DNA of 64,000 nucleotides from Bacteroidota bacterium (GCA_023417065.1 JAEZGH010000057.1:294210-358209), one strand, 5' to 3'. Counted from the stretch's first letter, positions 50,466 to 60,490 are shown. The notes: generated from the letters alone by a model not told the origin. Made by a program: numbers and translations.

Positions 50466-51493
50466 GTGATCAGGAACCTGAAAATATAGAACAGGATGAC
50501 GAGTTGTTCGAGCATCACCGGATAGTTGCCGATCCAAAGCAAGGGCTCGTACGTATTGACAAATTTTTGATGGACAGGCTGTCGAATGTGACACGCACTA
50601 AAATACAGGACGGTATACACCTGGGTTTTGTGAAGGTCAATGACAAGGCAGTGAAACCCAATTACAGGGTTCATCCAAACGACGTCATCACCGTGGCGTT
50701 TCCCGAGCCTCCGCGCGATACCGACGTCGTGCCTGAAAACATTCCCCTGAATATCGTATTTGAAGACGACCACCTTTTGATCGTCAATAAACCTGCGGGG
50801 ATGGTTGTACACCCGGCTTATCAGAACTGGAGCGGAACGTTGGTGAACGCGCTGACATGGCACTTTCAGCATCTTCCTGAAATGCCTGGAAACGATGGCC
50901 GCCCCGGTCTTGTTCACCGTATAGACAAGGACACCTCCGGATTGCTCGTCATAGCCAAGGACGAACGCACGATGACAGGGCTCGCGAAGCAGTTTTTTGA
51001 TCACTCCATCGAACGCACCTATTATGCTATCGTGTGGGGCGTACCCTCACCTGAAGAAGGAACGATCAATGTCCCGATTGGTCGTAGCCTGAAAGACCGC
51101 CGTGTGACGGTGGCGTTTCCGGAGGGCGACATGGGCAGGCACGCCATCACGCACTACAAGCTGCTACATGACCTGCGCTACGTATCCCTCGTATCATGCC
51201 GTCTTGAAACAGGACGGACCCATCAGATCCGGGCTCACATGAAGTATCTGGGTCATCCGCTTTTCAACGATGCGATGTACGGCGGCGATCAGATTTTGAA
51301 GGGAACTACGTTCACCAAGTACAAGCAGTTCGTCGATAACTGCTTCAAGATCCTCCCGCGGCAGGCCCTGCACGCGAAGACACTCGGCTTCGTGCACCCC
51401 ATTACCGGCGAAACCATGCGGTTCGATTCCCAAATCCCCGACGATATGCAGCAGCTGCTCGAGAAATGGGAGAATTATGTAAAGCACAATTAG
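50462..51493 (+). CDS. RluA-family pseudouridine synthase (RluD-like)
   Basis: A 343-residue enzyme. An N-terminal S4 domain (VRIDKFLMDRLSNVTRTKIQ) precedes the catalytic domain, with the family motif GLVHRIDKDTSGLLVIAKDE carrying the catalytic Asp, and TGRTHQIRAHMKYLGHPLFND near the C-terminus. The S4 domain and length point to RluC/RluD-like activity, forming pseudouridine in helix 69 or nearby positions of 23S rRNA; the exact site is not decidable. It is coupled to the DUF1801 gene. Confidence 0.95.
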   Translation: MSDQEPENIEQDDELFEHHRIVADPKQGLVRIDKFLMDRLSNVTRTKIQDGIHLGFVKVNDKAVKPNYRVHPNDVITVAFPEPPRDTDVVPENIPLNIVFEDDHLLIVNKPAGMVVHPAYQNWSGTLVNALTWHFQHLPEMPGNDGRPGLVHRIDKDTSGLLVIAKDERTMTGLAKQFFDHSIERTYYAIVWGVPSPEEGTINVPIGRSLKDRRVTVAFPEGDMGRHAITHYKLLHDLRYVSLVSCRLETGRTHQIRAHMKYLGHPLFNDAMYGGDQILKGTTFTKYKQFVDNCFKILPRQALHAKTLGFVHPITGETMRFDSQIPDDMQQLLEKWENYVKHN

Positions 51494-51571
51494 CCTTCAA
51501 AGATCGGTTCTGGCGGATTCCCAGGAAAAATTTCGGCGGAGCTGCAACCCTGGCTAAAGCCCCCGCGTCTT

Positions 51572-51934
51572 ATGCATAAGTTAATTATGTATCAGACCGC
51601 TATGCATTCTCCTGAATTGTTGAAGGGCACCCTTCAAACCATCGTGCTTAAAGTATTAGGTGATCACGGCAGAATGTACGGTTACGAAATAACGCAACGT
51701 GTGAAAGAACTCTCTGAAGGGCGAATACTCCTGACAGAAGGAGCATTGTATCCCACGCTTCATAAAATGGAAAGCGAAGGGTTGCTGCACACCGAAACGG
51801 TGCACATCGGCAAAAGGGTTCGGAAATACTACACGCTGACTTTCCAGGGAAAGGCATTGAGCAAGGACCGCGTAAGCGAATTCCTCGATTTCATTAGGAC
51901 TATGTCGGCAGTGTTACAGGTAAAAGTCGCCTAG
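51572..51934 (+). CDS. PadR-family transcriptional regulator
   Basis: A winged-helix regulator of up to 120 residues. The core reads ELLKGTLQTIVLKVLGDHGR, MYGYEITQRVKEL, ILLTEGALYPTLHKMESEGL and RKYYTLTFQGK, the PadR DNA-binding fold. Starts at 51572, 51587 and 51602 are all possible; the last leaves the conserved helix closest to the N-terminus. It is followed 6 bp later by a large permease gene that it presumably controls. The ligand is unknown. Confidence 0.9.
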   Translation: MHKLIMYQTAMHSPELLKGTLQTIVLKVLGDHGRMYGYEITQRVKELSEGRILLTEGALYPTLHKMESEGLLHTETVHIGKRVRKYYTLTFQGKALSKDRVSEFLDFIRTMSAVLQVKVA

Positions 51935-51940
51935 TCATCG

Positions 51941-54634
51941 ATGCAGCTTACCAATGACCACATTGACTATATAATTAAAGATCTTACTTACAGGGGAATC
52001 ATTGTTGATCATGTCCGAAATGAGATCTTAGATCATATCTGTTCAGCGGTTGAAACCGAGATGAGTAAGGGGCTTCGGTTCATCAACGCCTATCAGTTGG
52101 TCTTACGCGAATTCGGCCATACCAGGGGATTACGAACCACACAGAAACAAATCGTCCAATTTGAGAATCAAACGCCGCGCATTATGTTCAGGAATTATTT
52201 AACCATTGCGTTCAGAAACCTTTTAAAACATCGCTTTTTCACTGCCATCAACATATTCGGACTTGCTATTGGCATTGCCTCGTGTTTGCTCATTACCTTA
52301 TACGTCCTGCACGAGCTCTCTTATGACAAGCATTTCGAAAATGCAGATCGCGTGTACCGCGTAGATACGGAGATTCTCTTCAATGGCAACCATCACCGGC
52401 TTGCGGTGGGCCCTGCGCCTCTGGCAGAAGCCCTCATGAACGATTTTCCGGAAGTTGAAGCAGCAGTGCGTTTCCGTGCGTGGGGTTCAAGGCTTATCAA
52501 AACCGAGAAGGCTACCGATAACATCAAGGAACGACACGTCATCTTCGCAGATAATGAAATACTCCAGGTCTTTCCTCTCAAGCTTTTGTCCGGAGACGCA
52601 CAAAACGGCCTGAAGGAACCTAACGCCGTAATGATCAGCAAAAGCAAAGCTGATAAATATTTCCCTGGACAGGATGCCGTTGGACAAACACTGATTCTCG
52701 ACAATGAACACAATTACAAAGTCACCGGTGTTTTCCCTGACTTCCCTGAAGCAACACACTTTCGTTTTGATTTTATCCTTGCGATGAGTGGTCTTGACGA
52801 AAGCAAGAACGACATGTGGCTCAGCAATAACTTCAATACCTACTTTCTGCTGCGCAAAGGTGCTAGCCCTGCTGACGTTGAGGCAAAGTTTAAGAAGATG
52901 GTTGAAACCTACGCCGGTCCCCAGATAGAACAAATCTTCAATATCAATTTCACTGTTGACGACTTTCAGGCCGGAGGAAACCGCTTTCAGTTTTCTCTGA
53001 TGCCGCTTACGCGGATACACCTGCATTCCGACCGCACTGCTGAACTCGCGGCAAACAGTGATATCACCTACGTATACCTCTTTGGTGCTATTGCGCTCTT
53101 CATCCTCGGAATAGCATGTATCAACTTCATGAATCTCTCAACGGCGAGGTCTGCCAATCGCGCCAGGGAAGTGGGTGTAAGGAAGGTACTCGGGTCATTG
53201 CGTGGCCATCTCGTACGCCAGTTTCTTACGGAGTCTATTCTGTTGAGCTTTATCGCTTTTGTAATCGGCCTTGGACTGGTAGCGCTCGCGTTGCCGTACT
53301 TCAACCTCCTGTCGGCGCGGTCGCTCGAAATCCCGTACTCCGATCCGAGGTTTATCGGACTTATGATTGTTGCCGCAATAGTGGTCGGTATCCTTGCCGG
53401 AATCTATCCATCAGCATTCCTGTCGGGCTTCAAACCAGTTAATGTTCTCAAAGGGAAACTTGCTTTGGGGATGAAGAGTGGACTCGTCCGGAGCTCATTG
53501 GTGGTATTTCAGTTTATGGTTTCGATATTCCTGTTGATAGGAACGATCACGGTTCAGAAGCAGCTTTCCTTCATTCAGAATAAGCGGTTGGGATTCCAGA
53601 AAGAGCAGGTACTCATCCTGCAGGATACCCAGGTGCTCGGCCCTCAAATCGAATCGTTTAAGAATGAAATGTTAAACGAAACGCTGATTTCCAGCGCGTC
53701 TATATCAGGATTTCTGCCCGTGTCCGGATGGGGAAGAAGCGATACGAGCTTCTGGCCGGAGGGAAAACAAACAACACAGGACAACCTTACTTCGATGCAG
53801 CACTGGAGGGTCGATCACAACTATGTAAAGACCCTTGGAATGAATGTGAAAGCAGGACGCGACTTCTCAAAAGATTTCCCTTCTGATTCGTCAGCAATTA
53901 TCATCAACGAGGCCGCAGCACGTAAATTTGGTTTTGCAAATCCTGTTGGCGAACGAATCAGTACCTTCGATTTCTCCGAAGGGGAAATCGATCCGGATAA
54001 GTCGGTAACCTATACCATTATCGGTGTGGTCGAGGATTTCCATTTCGAATCGCTTCGGAAAAACATTACACCCCTTGGTCTCGTCTTGGGCGATGCCACC
54101 TGGTGTATGTCGTTCCGTTTTGAATCGGAGAAAGCATCACAGGTGATTGATCTGCTGGAATCCAAGTGGAAGCAAGTAGCTCCGGGTCAACCCTTTCAAT
54201 ACACATTCCTCGACGAAGCTTTCGGTAAAATGTATTCTTCAGAGGAACGCCTCGGACACATATTCGGCATCTTCGCCGGCCTTGCTATCGTGATTGCGTG
54301 TCTTGGACTTTTTGCGCTTACAGCGTTCACAGCTGAACAACGTACGAAGGAAATCGGCATTCGCAAAGTATTAGGAGCATCGGTCACAAGTATCGTGGTA
54401 TTGCTCTCCCGCGAATTCGGCAAACTGATTGTAATCGCCTTTGTTATTGCAGCTCCAATAAGCTGGTTTGCGGTAAGCTGGTGGCTCGAAAGCTATACCT
54501 ATAAGGCTGAAATAGGGCTCGCCATCTATGTGCTCGCTGGCCTCGTCGCGTTCGTCGTGGCATGGTTAACCATGGGATATCAATCTATCCGCGCTGCGAC
54601 TGCAAACCCCGTGAATTCACTGAAAAGTGAATAG
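51941..54634 (+). CDS. FtsX/MacB-like ABC permease with N-terminal prefix domain
   Basis: An 897-residue permease. Residues 1-75 are a soluble prefix helix domain (IDYIIKDLTYRGIIVDHVRNEI); then an eight-helix double FtsX permease with two MacB periplasmic domains (first: NYLTIAFRNLLKHRFFTAIN; coupling motifs ARSANRAREVGVRKVLGSLRG and FTAEQRTKEIGIRKVLGASV). Such large permeases act with a MacB-like ATPase in peptide or antibiotic export; no ATPase gene is adjacent. The preceding PadR gene and prefix domain form a recurrent module in Bacteroidota and Acidobacteriota. Confidence 0.92.
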   Translation: MQLTNDHIDYIIKDLTYRGIIVDHVRNEILDHICSAVETEMSKGLRFINAYQLVLREFGHTRGLRTTQKQIVQFENQTPRIMFRNYLTIAFRNLLKHRFFTAINIFGLAIGIASCLLITLYVLHELSYDKHFENADRVYRVDTEILFNGNHHRLAVGPAPLAEALMNDFPEVEAAVRFRAWGSRLIKTEKATDNIKERHVIFADNEILQVFPLKLLSGDAQNGLKEPNAVMISKSKADKYFPGQDAVGQTLILDNEHNYKVTGVFPDFPEATHFRFDFILAMSGLDESKNDMWLSNNFNTYFLLRKGASPADVEAKFKKMVETYAGPQIEQIFNINFTVDDFQAGGNRFQFSLMPLTRIHLHSDRTAELAANSDITYVYLFGAIALFILGIACINFMNLSTARSANRAREVGVRKVLGSLRGHLVRQFLTESILLSFIAFVIGLGLVALALPYFNLLSARSLEIPYSDPRFIGLMIVAAIVVGILAGIYPSAFLSGFKPVNVLKGKLALGMKSGLVRSSLVVFQFMVSIFLLIGTITVQKQLSFIQNKRLGFQKEQVLILQDTQVLGPQIESFKNEMLNETLISSASISGFLPVSGWGRSDTSFWPEGKQTTQDNLTSMQHWRVDHNYVKTLGMNVKAGRDFSKDFPSDSSAIIINEAAARKFGFANPVGERISTFDFSEGEIDPDKSVTYTIIGVVEDFHFESLRKNITPLGLVLGDATWCMSFRFESEKASQVIDLLESKWKQVAPGQPFQYTFLDEAFGKMYSSEERLGHIFGIFAGLAIVIACLGLFALTAFTAEQRTKEIGIRKVLGASVTSIVVLLSREFGKLIVIAFVIAAPISWFAVSWWLESYTYKAEIGLAIYVLAGLVAFVVAWLTMGYQSIRAATANPVNSLKSE

Positions 54635-54643
54635 AACCACTCA

Positions 54644-55582
54644 TCAATAACCTCGTGATAAGTCAATACGATTCTCGATCTCTTTACCTTGTGTGAAGAG
54701 GTCGAGGTTTCGGAGAAACTGGTCGACCTTGCCCTCGTCCTCCAGGCGGTGGCCGCCCCCCGTATGTTGTGTAAGTACTACCTGTGGTAGCTCCCACAAC
54801 GGACTGCCCACTGGCAGCGGCTCTTGCTCAGTCACGTCAAGGATGGCACCACCAAGTTTTCCGGATGTCAGTGACCCGATCAACGCGGCCTCGTCGGTGG
54901 TGCTGCCCCGGCCAACACTGGCATAGGTGGCGCCATCAGCCATCGCGTTAAATACTTCCGCGGTAACATATTGCCCGGCAGCACCGGGTAACGTGTTAAT
55001 TACAATATCTGCATCGCCAATCTTCCTCAGAAGTTCTTCCTTTGAGTGGATTGTTGCCCTTGGATTCTTTCTCGCTACAAAGGACACATCACATTTGAAT
55101 CCGGTAAGCAGCCCTTCTATATGAAGCGCAATCGTTCCCGCTCCAAGGATGATGATGCGCTTGCCACTTAACGTGTCCATACCATATCGCAGTGGCTTCC
55201 CTACCCATTTCTTATCGCGCTGCAGTACGGCAAGCTCAGGAATTCGACGATAAAACGCGATGATGCCGGCAATTATCGTTTCGGCGCAGGTTAGCGAAAA
55301 GAAGTCGCCCATATTGGCAACCAACGCTCCCGTCTGGATGCCCTTGTACTGATCGAAACCCGCAGAGTCAAGTTGCCAGAACTTCAGGTTGGGCAACTGC
55401 CCGTCGAACCATGCAGACGGTGGATTTCCCATAACGGCTGCCGCACGGGTAAATGCGTTCCGCGACCCCTCAGTCTCACCGGTTTCATAAAAAGAGACAT
55501 CGTCGATCCTGGCCCGCAGCAGTTTACGCAGGTTTTCATTGATGTCTGAATACACGAATACCGGAATTGCTATTCTACTCAT
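54644..55582 (-). CDS. D-2-hydroxyacid dehydrogenase family protein
   Basis: A 312-residue NAD-dependent dehydrogenase. The Rossmann motif IIILGAGTIALHIEGLL is near residue 142. The catalytic trio is intact: Arg in ASVGRGSTTDEAAL, Glu in LDVTEQEPLP and His in VLTQHTGGG. The N-terminal catalytic-domain half (FVYSDINENLRKLLRARIDD) is divergent. The substrate may be a 2-keto acid but cannot be assigned. The ATG at 55582 (MSRIAIPVFV) is preferred to upstream in-frame starts, which add unconserved residues. It converges on the permease with a 9-bp gap. Confidence 0.88.
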   Translation of the reverse strand: MSRIAIPVFVYSDINENLRKLLRARIDDVSFYETGETEGSRNAFTRAAAVMGNPPSAWFDGQLPNLKFWQLDSAGFDQYKGIQTGALVANMGDFFSLTCAETIIAGIIAFYRRIPELAVLQRDKKWVGKPLRYGMDTLSGKRIIILGAGTIALHIEGLLTGFKCDVSFVARKNPRATIHSKEELLRKIGDADIVINTLPGAAGQYVTAEVFNAMADGATYASVGRGSTTDEAALIGSLTSGKLGGAILDVTEQEPLPVGSPLWELPQVVLTQHTGGGHRLEDEGKVDQFLRNLDLFTQGKEIENRIDLSRGY

Positions 55583-55708
55583 ATCACCCATAACCAGTTT
55601 TGTACTATTTTGTTGCCCACATGGGATGCCCAAAATAGCCACCCTGAACCGATTTATGAATTTGTTTTGTGTGAATGGGACTCAGTGTATTACTGAATCG
55701 TGATAAAC

Positions 55709-56713
55709 CTAGTGCTGCCTGTCGAGCCTGTGCCTCAAATCGAAGACGATCGCAACGAGCACGGCGCAAAGAATGACCGCTGTAACCTGGTGTAATACGC
55801 CCAGCCATACCGGCACGCGGTAAATCAGAGTGAATATTCCCAGTAATATCTGTGTAATGGCGAGAATCGCCAACGCATTAGCCTTCCGATTCAGGGGCGC
55901 ATATGCGTAACTTCGCATGCGAATCCAGATTGCAAACAGAAAAATTCCGGTAATAAATGCTATCCAACGATGTGCAAATTGTATGAATACCCCATTTTGG
56001 ATTGAGGTGAAAAGATTTTCTGGAATGAAACTACCACCCATCAATGGGAACGTATTATAGTAAAAACCGGCTTTCAACCCGGCCACAAATGCTCCCAGGA
56101 TTATCTGGCAAAAAAGAATGATCCCTCCTGCATACAATAGCCAGGGAGTTGGATTATTCCGCAGCCTGTCCGTATCGATCTTCATGATCGTCCAGAGGAT
56201 AACAGCCACCAACAGGATCGCCAGCGAAAGATGCAGCGCCAGGCGATAATGGCTCACGTAGGGCAGATCGGAAAGTCCGCTCATCACCATCACCCATCCC
56301 ATAACGCCCTGAAGTGCGCCCAGAACGAGGATTATCGTAAGGTCTCTTACCAACCACCGTGGAAGCGATCGCTTCACGAGAAACCATACAAACGGAATGA
56401 TAAACAGCAACCCGATGAACCTTCCTATGAGCCGATGAATATACTCCCACCAATAAATGCCTTTGAAATCTTCGACCGTAAAGTCTCTGTTGATTTGTTT
56501 GAACTGGGGTGTGACTTTGTATTCATCGAAAGCCTGCTGCCATTCATCGTGCGACAGAGGAGGGATCGTCCCGGTGACAATTTTCCATTTTACAATGGAT
56601 AGCCCCGACCCTGTAAGACGCGTAATACCACCCACGGCAACCATAAAGATTACGAGGATTATCCCTGACCATAACCAGGGACGGAGAAGTCTCTTGTCGC
56701 GGTGTTCCAGCAT
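55709..56713 (-). CDS. ctaA: heme A synthase, COX15/CtaA family
   Basis: A 334-residue membrane enzyme with eight helices that oxidises haem O to haem A for cytochrome oxidase. Family marks: VAVGGITRLTGSGLSIVKWK at the N-terminus, YWWEYIHRLIGRFIGLLFIIP (first His pair), LPYVSHYRLALHLSLAIL, FAHRWIAFITGIF and GVLHQVTAVI, giving the conserved haem-ligand histidines. Length is typical. No cox genes are next to it; the neighbours are unrelated. The intergenic gap to the downstream dehydrogenase is 126 bp with no clear hairpin. Confidence 0.95.
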   Translation of the reverse strand: MLEHRDKRLLRPWLWSGIILVIFMVAVGGITRLTGSGLSIVKWKIVTGTIPPLSHDEWQQAFDEYKVTPQFKQINRDFTVEDFKGIYWWEYIHRLIGRFIGLLFIIPFVWFLVKRSLPRWLVRDLTIILVLGALQGVMGWVMVMSGLSDLPYVSHYRLALHLSLAILLVAVILWTIMKIDTDRLRNNPTPWLLYAGGIILFCQIILGAFVAGLKAGFYYNTFPLMGGSFIPENLFTSIQNGVFIQFAHRWIAFITGIFLFAIWIRMRSYAYAPLNRKANALAILAITQILLGIFTLIYRVPVWLGVLHQVTAVILCAVLVAIVFDLRHRLDRQH

Positions 56714-56834
56714 CTGATTTGGCGCAGCAAAGAAGCGACGACGACGGCAATAATTCGATGACTTTGGTCACCATTTCTAAAATTGGGATTGCCTGACGCA
56801 GAATGACCAACAAAAAAGCAGGTTGTCAACCAGA

Positions 56835-58817
56835 TCAGTTGTTCTGAATGATTTCTATTTCGGTACGACGGTTAATTTCACGTCCGCCCATCTCATCATC
56901 GTTGGAAACAATGGGACGATCAGATCCGTAACCTTTAGCCGATACGCGTGCAGCGCTGACACCGTTGGCGACGAGATAATCAACCACGGCTCCCGCACGC
57001 TTAAGCGAAAGTGCCTTGTTTGAAGCTGCATTTCCGGTGTTGTCGGTGTGCCCGTTGATCTGGACTTTCAGATTTGGGTTCGCGAGTAACAATTCCTGGA
57101 TCTTCTCAACCTCGGCAATGGATTCTTTTTTGAGATCTGCCTTTCCAACGTCGAAGAAGATGTTTTTAAGAATTACTTTCGAACCTACTTCGGCGCGAAC
57201 CATGATAATGTGCGTGTCTATCTCCTGATATTCCGCGAACTTCGGAAGATTGAAGTTTATTGAGTTGAAGAGGTACCCTTCCTTCTCGGTTGACACACCG
57301 TAGTTTCCACCGTGAGGGATAACAAGTTCAAAGTCACCGGTAGTCTCGTCAGTTGTAAACCGCGATAATACCTTTTTCGATTCGTTGTCCACCAGCGATA
57401 TCGTTGCACCAAGGGGAGCGGCGGAGGTTTCATCGATAACTCTTCCTTTCAGAATTGTAACCACTTTCTTGTCACGACTCGCCTGAACGAACTGATCAAC
57501 GAAGTCGGTGTTGTTGCGCTTGGGCGGCTTCGGAGCTTCGACCACCACGGGCTTTGGTTTTGGCTTGAACTTCGGCTCCAGGAACGTGATCGAGTAAATG
57601 TCGGCTTCACCCTGACCCCCTTCTTTCATCGTGGAATAATAACCCTTCTTCTTATCGGCGGAGATTGTAAAAAATCCGTCGTATTCCCAGGTGTTGATGG
57701 GCCACCCGAGGTTTTCAGGCTTCTGCCATTGGCCATTCTTGAACTCAGAAACAAAAATGTCGCTGTTCCCTAAAGTAGGGTGGCCGTCAGAAGAGAAATA
57801 CAACGTCACCCCATCCGGATGTATAAACGGCGCATCCTCGTTCTCAGCAGTGTTCATCAGCGGACCGAGATTCACGGCCTTTCCCCAGTCTCCTTTGGCA
57901 TCGAGCTCACTCACGTAAATATCCAGCTCGCCATACCCACCGGGTCTGTTACTTGCAAAGTAAAGTTTCTTTCCATCAGCACTCACGCTCGCACTTGTCT
58001 CCCAATACATCGATGTATTGATGTTCTTATTTAACGGAGTCGGTTTGGTCCAGTCCCCACCTTCAAATCGCGACATGTAGATGTCGCCGTTGCCTTCTTC
58101 GTAATAAAGAAAAAGCGTCTTCCCGTCGGGCGATAATGAGGCTGCAGCATCGTTGTATTTCTGATTCAGGTTAGGACTTATCTTCTTCGGCGGCTCCCAG
58201 GTGTTGCCGCTTCTCCGTGTAATATAGATGTCCTCATAGTTTGTCTTCGTTCTGATGGCCTTTTCATCGTCACTGCGATTCGACGTGAAGATCAGCGTGT
58301 TTCCATCTGCTGAAATGATCGGCGAATAATCATGCAGTGGCGTATTGACGGATGCGATGTTTTCAATGATAACATTCAACTCATATTGTGATAACGAGTC
58401 TGCAATTTTGCATTCCTGAATTTTCTTGTCTGCAATAGCAGCAAGACCGCTTTTCTTTTTCTTGAACTGCTCGAAATGCTGTATGGCTTTGAGAAACTCG
58501 TTTGTGTTTTGGAACGCAATACCGAGGTGATAGTCGATTTCGTCGTTGATATCCGGATTGAGACGGTAAGCCTTGCTGATGTATTTGGCGGCTTTTGACT
58601 TCGTTTCCGAATACAGATATGAAAGACCAATCTTCAGGTTCAGTGAAGCATCATCAGGGTTAATTTCAAATGCTTTGAAATATTGCTCGAGCGCGCTTTT
58701 GTATTCTTTTCGCCCATACCACTTATCACCCTGTGCGATGTAGTCTTGCATGCTTTGGGCGTTGCTGCTGATGAAAGCGAGGGAAAAAAATGCGATGAAT
58801 ACGAAATTCCTGAGCAT
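56835..58817 (-). CDS. OmpA-family protein with TPR and PD40 propeller (second PorE-like)
   Basis: A 660-residue exported protein with a type I signal (FVFIAFFSLAFISSNAQ) and no lipobox. Domain order is TPR (about 25-130), PD40 repeats (IISADGNTLIFTSNRS, LSPDGKTLFLYYEEG, VSADGKKLYFASNRPGG, HPDGVTLYFSSDG; about 150-420), a Pro/Lys linker, a carboxypeptidase-regulatory-like domain (about 460-540), and an OmpA domain with INGHTDNTGNAASNKALSLKRA. It parallels the gene at 28907-30928 but lacks lipid anchoring. A link to peptidoglycan anchoring of an outer-membrane machine is likely, which one unknown. Confidence 0.86.
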   Translation of the reverse strand: MLRNFVFIAFFSLAFISSNAQSMQDYIAQGDKWYGRKEYKSALEQYFKAFEINPDDASLNLKIGLSYLYSETKSKAAKYISKAYRLNPDINDEIDYHLGIAFQNTNEFLKAIQHFEQFKKKKSGLAAIADKKIQECKIADSLSQYELNVIIENIASVNTPLHDYSPIISADGNTLIFTSNRSDDEKAIRTKTNYEDIYITRRSGNTWEPPKKISPNLNQKYNDAAASLSPDGKTLFLYYEEGNGDIYMSRFEGGDWTKPTPLNKNINTSMYWETSASVSADGKKLYFASNRPGGYGELDIYVSELDAKGDWGKAVNLGPLMNTAENEDAPFIHPDGVTLYFSSDGHPTLGNSDIFVSEFKNGQWQKPENLGWPINTWEYDGFFTISADKKKGYYSTMKEGGQGEADIYSITFLEPKFKPKPKPVVVEAPKPPKRNNTDFVDQFVQASRDKKVVTILKGRVIDETSAAPLGATISLVDNESKKVLSRFTTDETTGDFELVIPHGGNYGVSTEKEGYLFNSINFNLPKFAEYQEIDTHIIMVRAEVGSKVILKNIFFDVGKADLKKESIAEVEKIQELLLANPNLKVQINGHTDNTGNAASNKALSLKRAGAVVDYLVANGVSAARVSAKGYGSDRPIVSNDDEMGGREINRRTEIEIIQNN

Positions 58818-58963
58818 TCTATGCGGATTGATTCAAGCATTGAAATTCCTTAAAAAAACAGCATGCAACATCCCTTTCAGGGGAGGTTTTCGCCCTATGT
58901 AAGTTTTGGTTGGACTTTACGGTTTAAAAACCTTTCAAGATTGCGTTTGCTGTTCCTGCAACG

Positions 58964-60490
58964 CTATTCTTCAAATTTTCGTGAATTGCTGACAAATGCG
59001 ATGCGTTTACTGTCCGGGGACCAGCTGGGAACATTTATCGTGCCCTGACCGCCATAGAGATAGGCGATTACACGTGGAGCTCCGCCGGAAACTGGCATAA
59101 GTCTGAGTATCACCCGCTTGAATGAGGGGTGTGAATCAACCGGAATATCCGCCGGGAACGAAATGAAGACAATCCACTTTCCGTCCGGCGAAATGTGCGG
59201 GAACCAGTCGTTGTATTCATCGAAGGTTAGTTGTTCCTTGCCACTGCCATCAGGTCGCATCCGCCAGATTTGCATCGTGCCGGATTGGTTGCCATTGTAG
59301 TAAATATATTTGCCATCCGGGGAATACTCCGGCCCGTCGACGTGAGTTCCTGTATTGTGTGTCAGTCGGATTTCAGCCCCTCCATTGATGTTTTTCTTGT
59401 AGATATCGTAGCCAGTGCCCTCGCGCTGCGCGACGTACACAACCTCCTTGTTATTCGGCGCCCATCCATGCCAGTACGAGGGTGTTTCTTCTGTAACCTG
59501 CTTCGGTGTTCCACCCGCGAGAGGCAGCACATATACCGTCGAACCTCCACCGGGAAGGCCGGAACGATGGTGGCTGATCGCGAGCATTTTCCCGTCGAAG
59601 GAAATGCCGTGATCGTTGTTGTTACGGTCCGCAAAACCTGTATTTATTTTCGTCAACTCACCACCCTCAATGGGTATAGTGTACAGCGAACCATTCTGAT
59701 TGAACAGAAGCCGTTTTCCATCAGGCATCCAGTTGGGTGCTTCGAACCGCCCCTTCGACTCATGGATAACGCGTCGCGTGCCCTCAAATACATCCATAAT
59801 CTCCATCCGGCATCCGATGTAGCCCTCACGATCCGGATTGTAATTGTCAGGAACAGGCTGATCAATGCGAACATTCCAGGCTTCCCCACGCTCAACCTTC
59901 TCAGCGTTATGTGAACAAATGAACAACCCCGCGTAAACTTCATCGGGGAAGGAAACAGCACTCGTTATGCCGATAACCTGAAGTGGTTCACCATCGTGCG
60001 CGGCGCGCATGATAATGTCTTTGCCGGAGCGCTCCAATTGAAGGATAGTGTAGCTCTTCTTTGGTGCAAAAACCTGATCTTCCGGGTCGCGCATGAATGC
60101 TCCCTTCAAAGATCGCCATTGCAGAACGGTAAGGCCATCGCCGTGAACTACGGCACTCGCGTGTGCCGCGTCTTCATCCAGGGTGGCGCGAATCATCCAG
60201 CCTATCTTCCGGTGAGGATCAAATCCTTCACCCAGAAGCTTTACATTGGCAGTCAGGACGAAATTTCCTTTAAGTTTGGTGTGCGCGAACTGAAATTCGT
60301 CGCGATTGAACCAGACATTATATCCACCGCCTTCAAGACGGTAAACCTGACGGTCGGGAGCATACGTTGTGGAGCCCTGAATCTCGGGCTTTCCAATGTC
60401 TGTGGTGCTTTCGAAGACGCCCACAGACTGCTGACAGAAGCCGCCGGTATACACTACCAGCAGAAGTGCGAAACTAACAATGATTTTCAT
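58964..60490 (-). CDS. exported TolB-propeller protein with lectin-like N-terminal domain
   Basis: A 508-residue protein with a signal peptide (SFALLLVVYTGGFCQQ). Residues ~25-205 form a beta-sandwich like DUF1349 (FQFAHTKLKGNFVLTANVKLLG, RKIGWMIRATLDEDAAHASA, VYAGLFICSHNAEK). Residues ~225-505 are a TolB-type beta-propeller of repeated PDGK units (WMPDGKRLLFNQNG, YSPDGKYIYYNGNQSG, ISPDGKWIVFISFP, WSPDSKRIAFVSN). It may bind carbohydrate or protein on the cell surface; no catalytic residues are evident. No operon partner is visible. Confidence 0.82.
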   Translation of the reverse strand: MKIIVSFALLLVVYTGGFCQQSVGVFESTTDIGKPEIQGSTTYAPDRQVYRLEGGGYNVWFNRDEFQFAHTKLKGNFVLTANVKLLGEGFDPHRKIGWMIRATLDEDAAHASAVVHGDGLTVLQWRSLKGAFMRDPEDQVFAPKKSYTILQLERSGKDIIMRAAHDGEPLQVIGITSAVSFPDEVYAGLFICSHNAEKVERGEAWNVRIDQPVPDNYNPDREGYIGCRMEIMDVFEGTRRVIHESKGRFEAPNWMPDGKRLLFNQNGSLYTIPIEGGELTKINTGFADRNNNDHGISFDGKMLAISHHRSGLPGGGSTVYVLPLAGGTPKQVTEETPSYWHGWAPNNKEVVYVAQREGTGYDIYKKNINGGAEIRLTHNTGTHVDGPEYSPDGKYIYYNGNQSGTMQIWRMRPDGSGKEQLTFDEYNDWFPHISPDGKWIVFISFPADIPVDSHPSFKRVILRLMPVSGGAPRVIAYLYGGQGTINVPSWSPDSKRIAFVSNSRKFEE

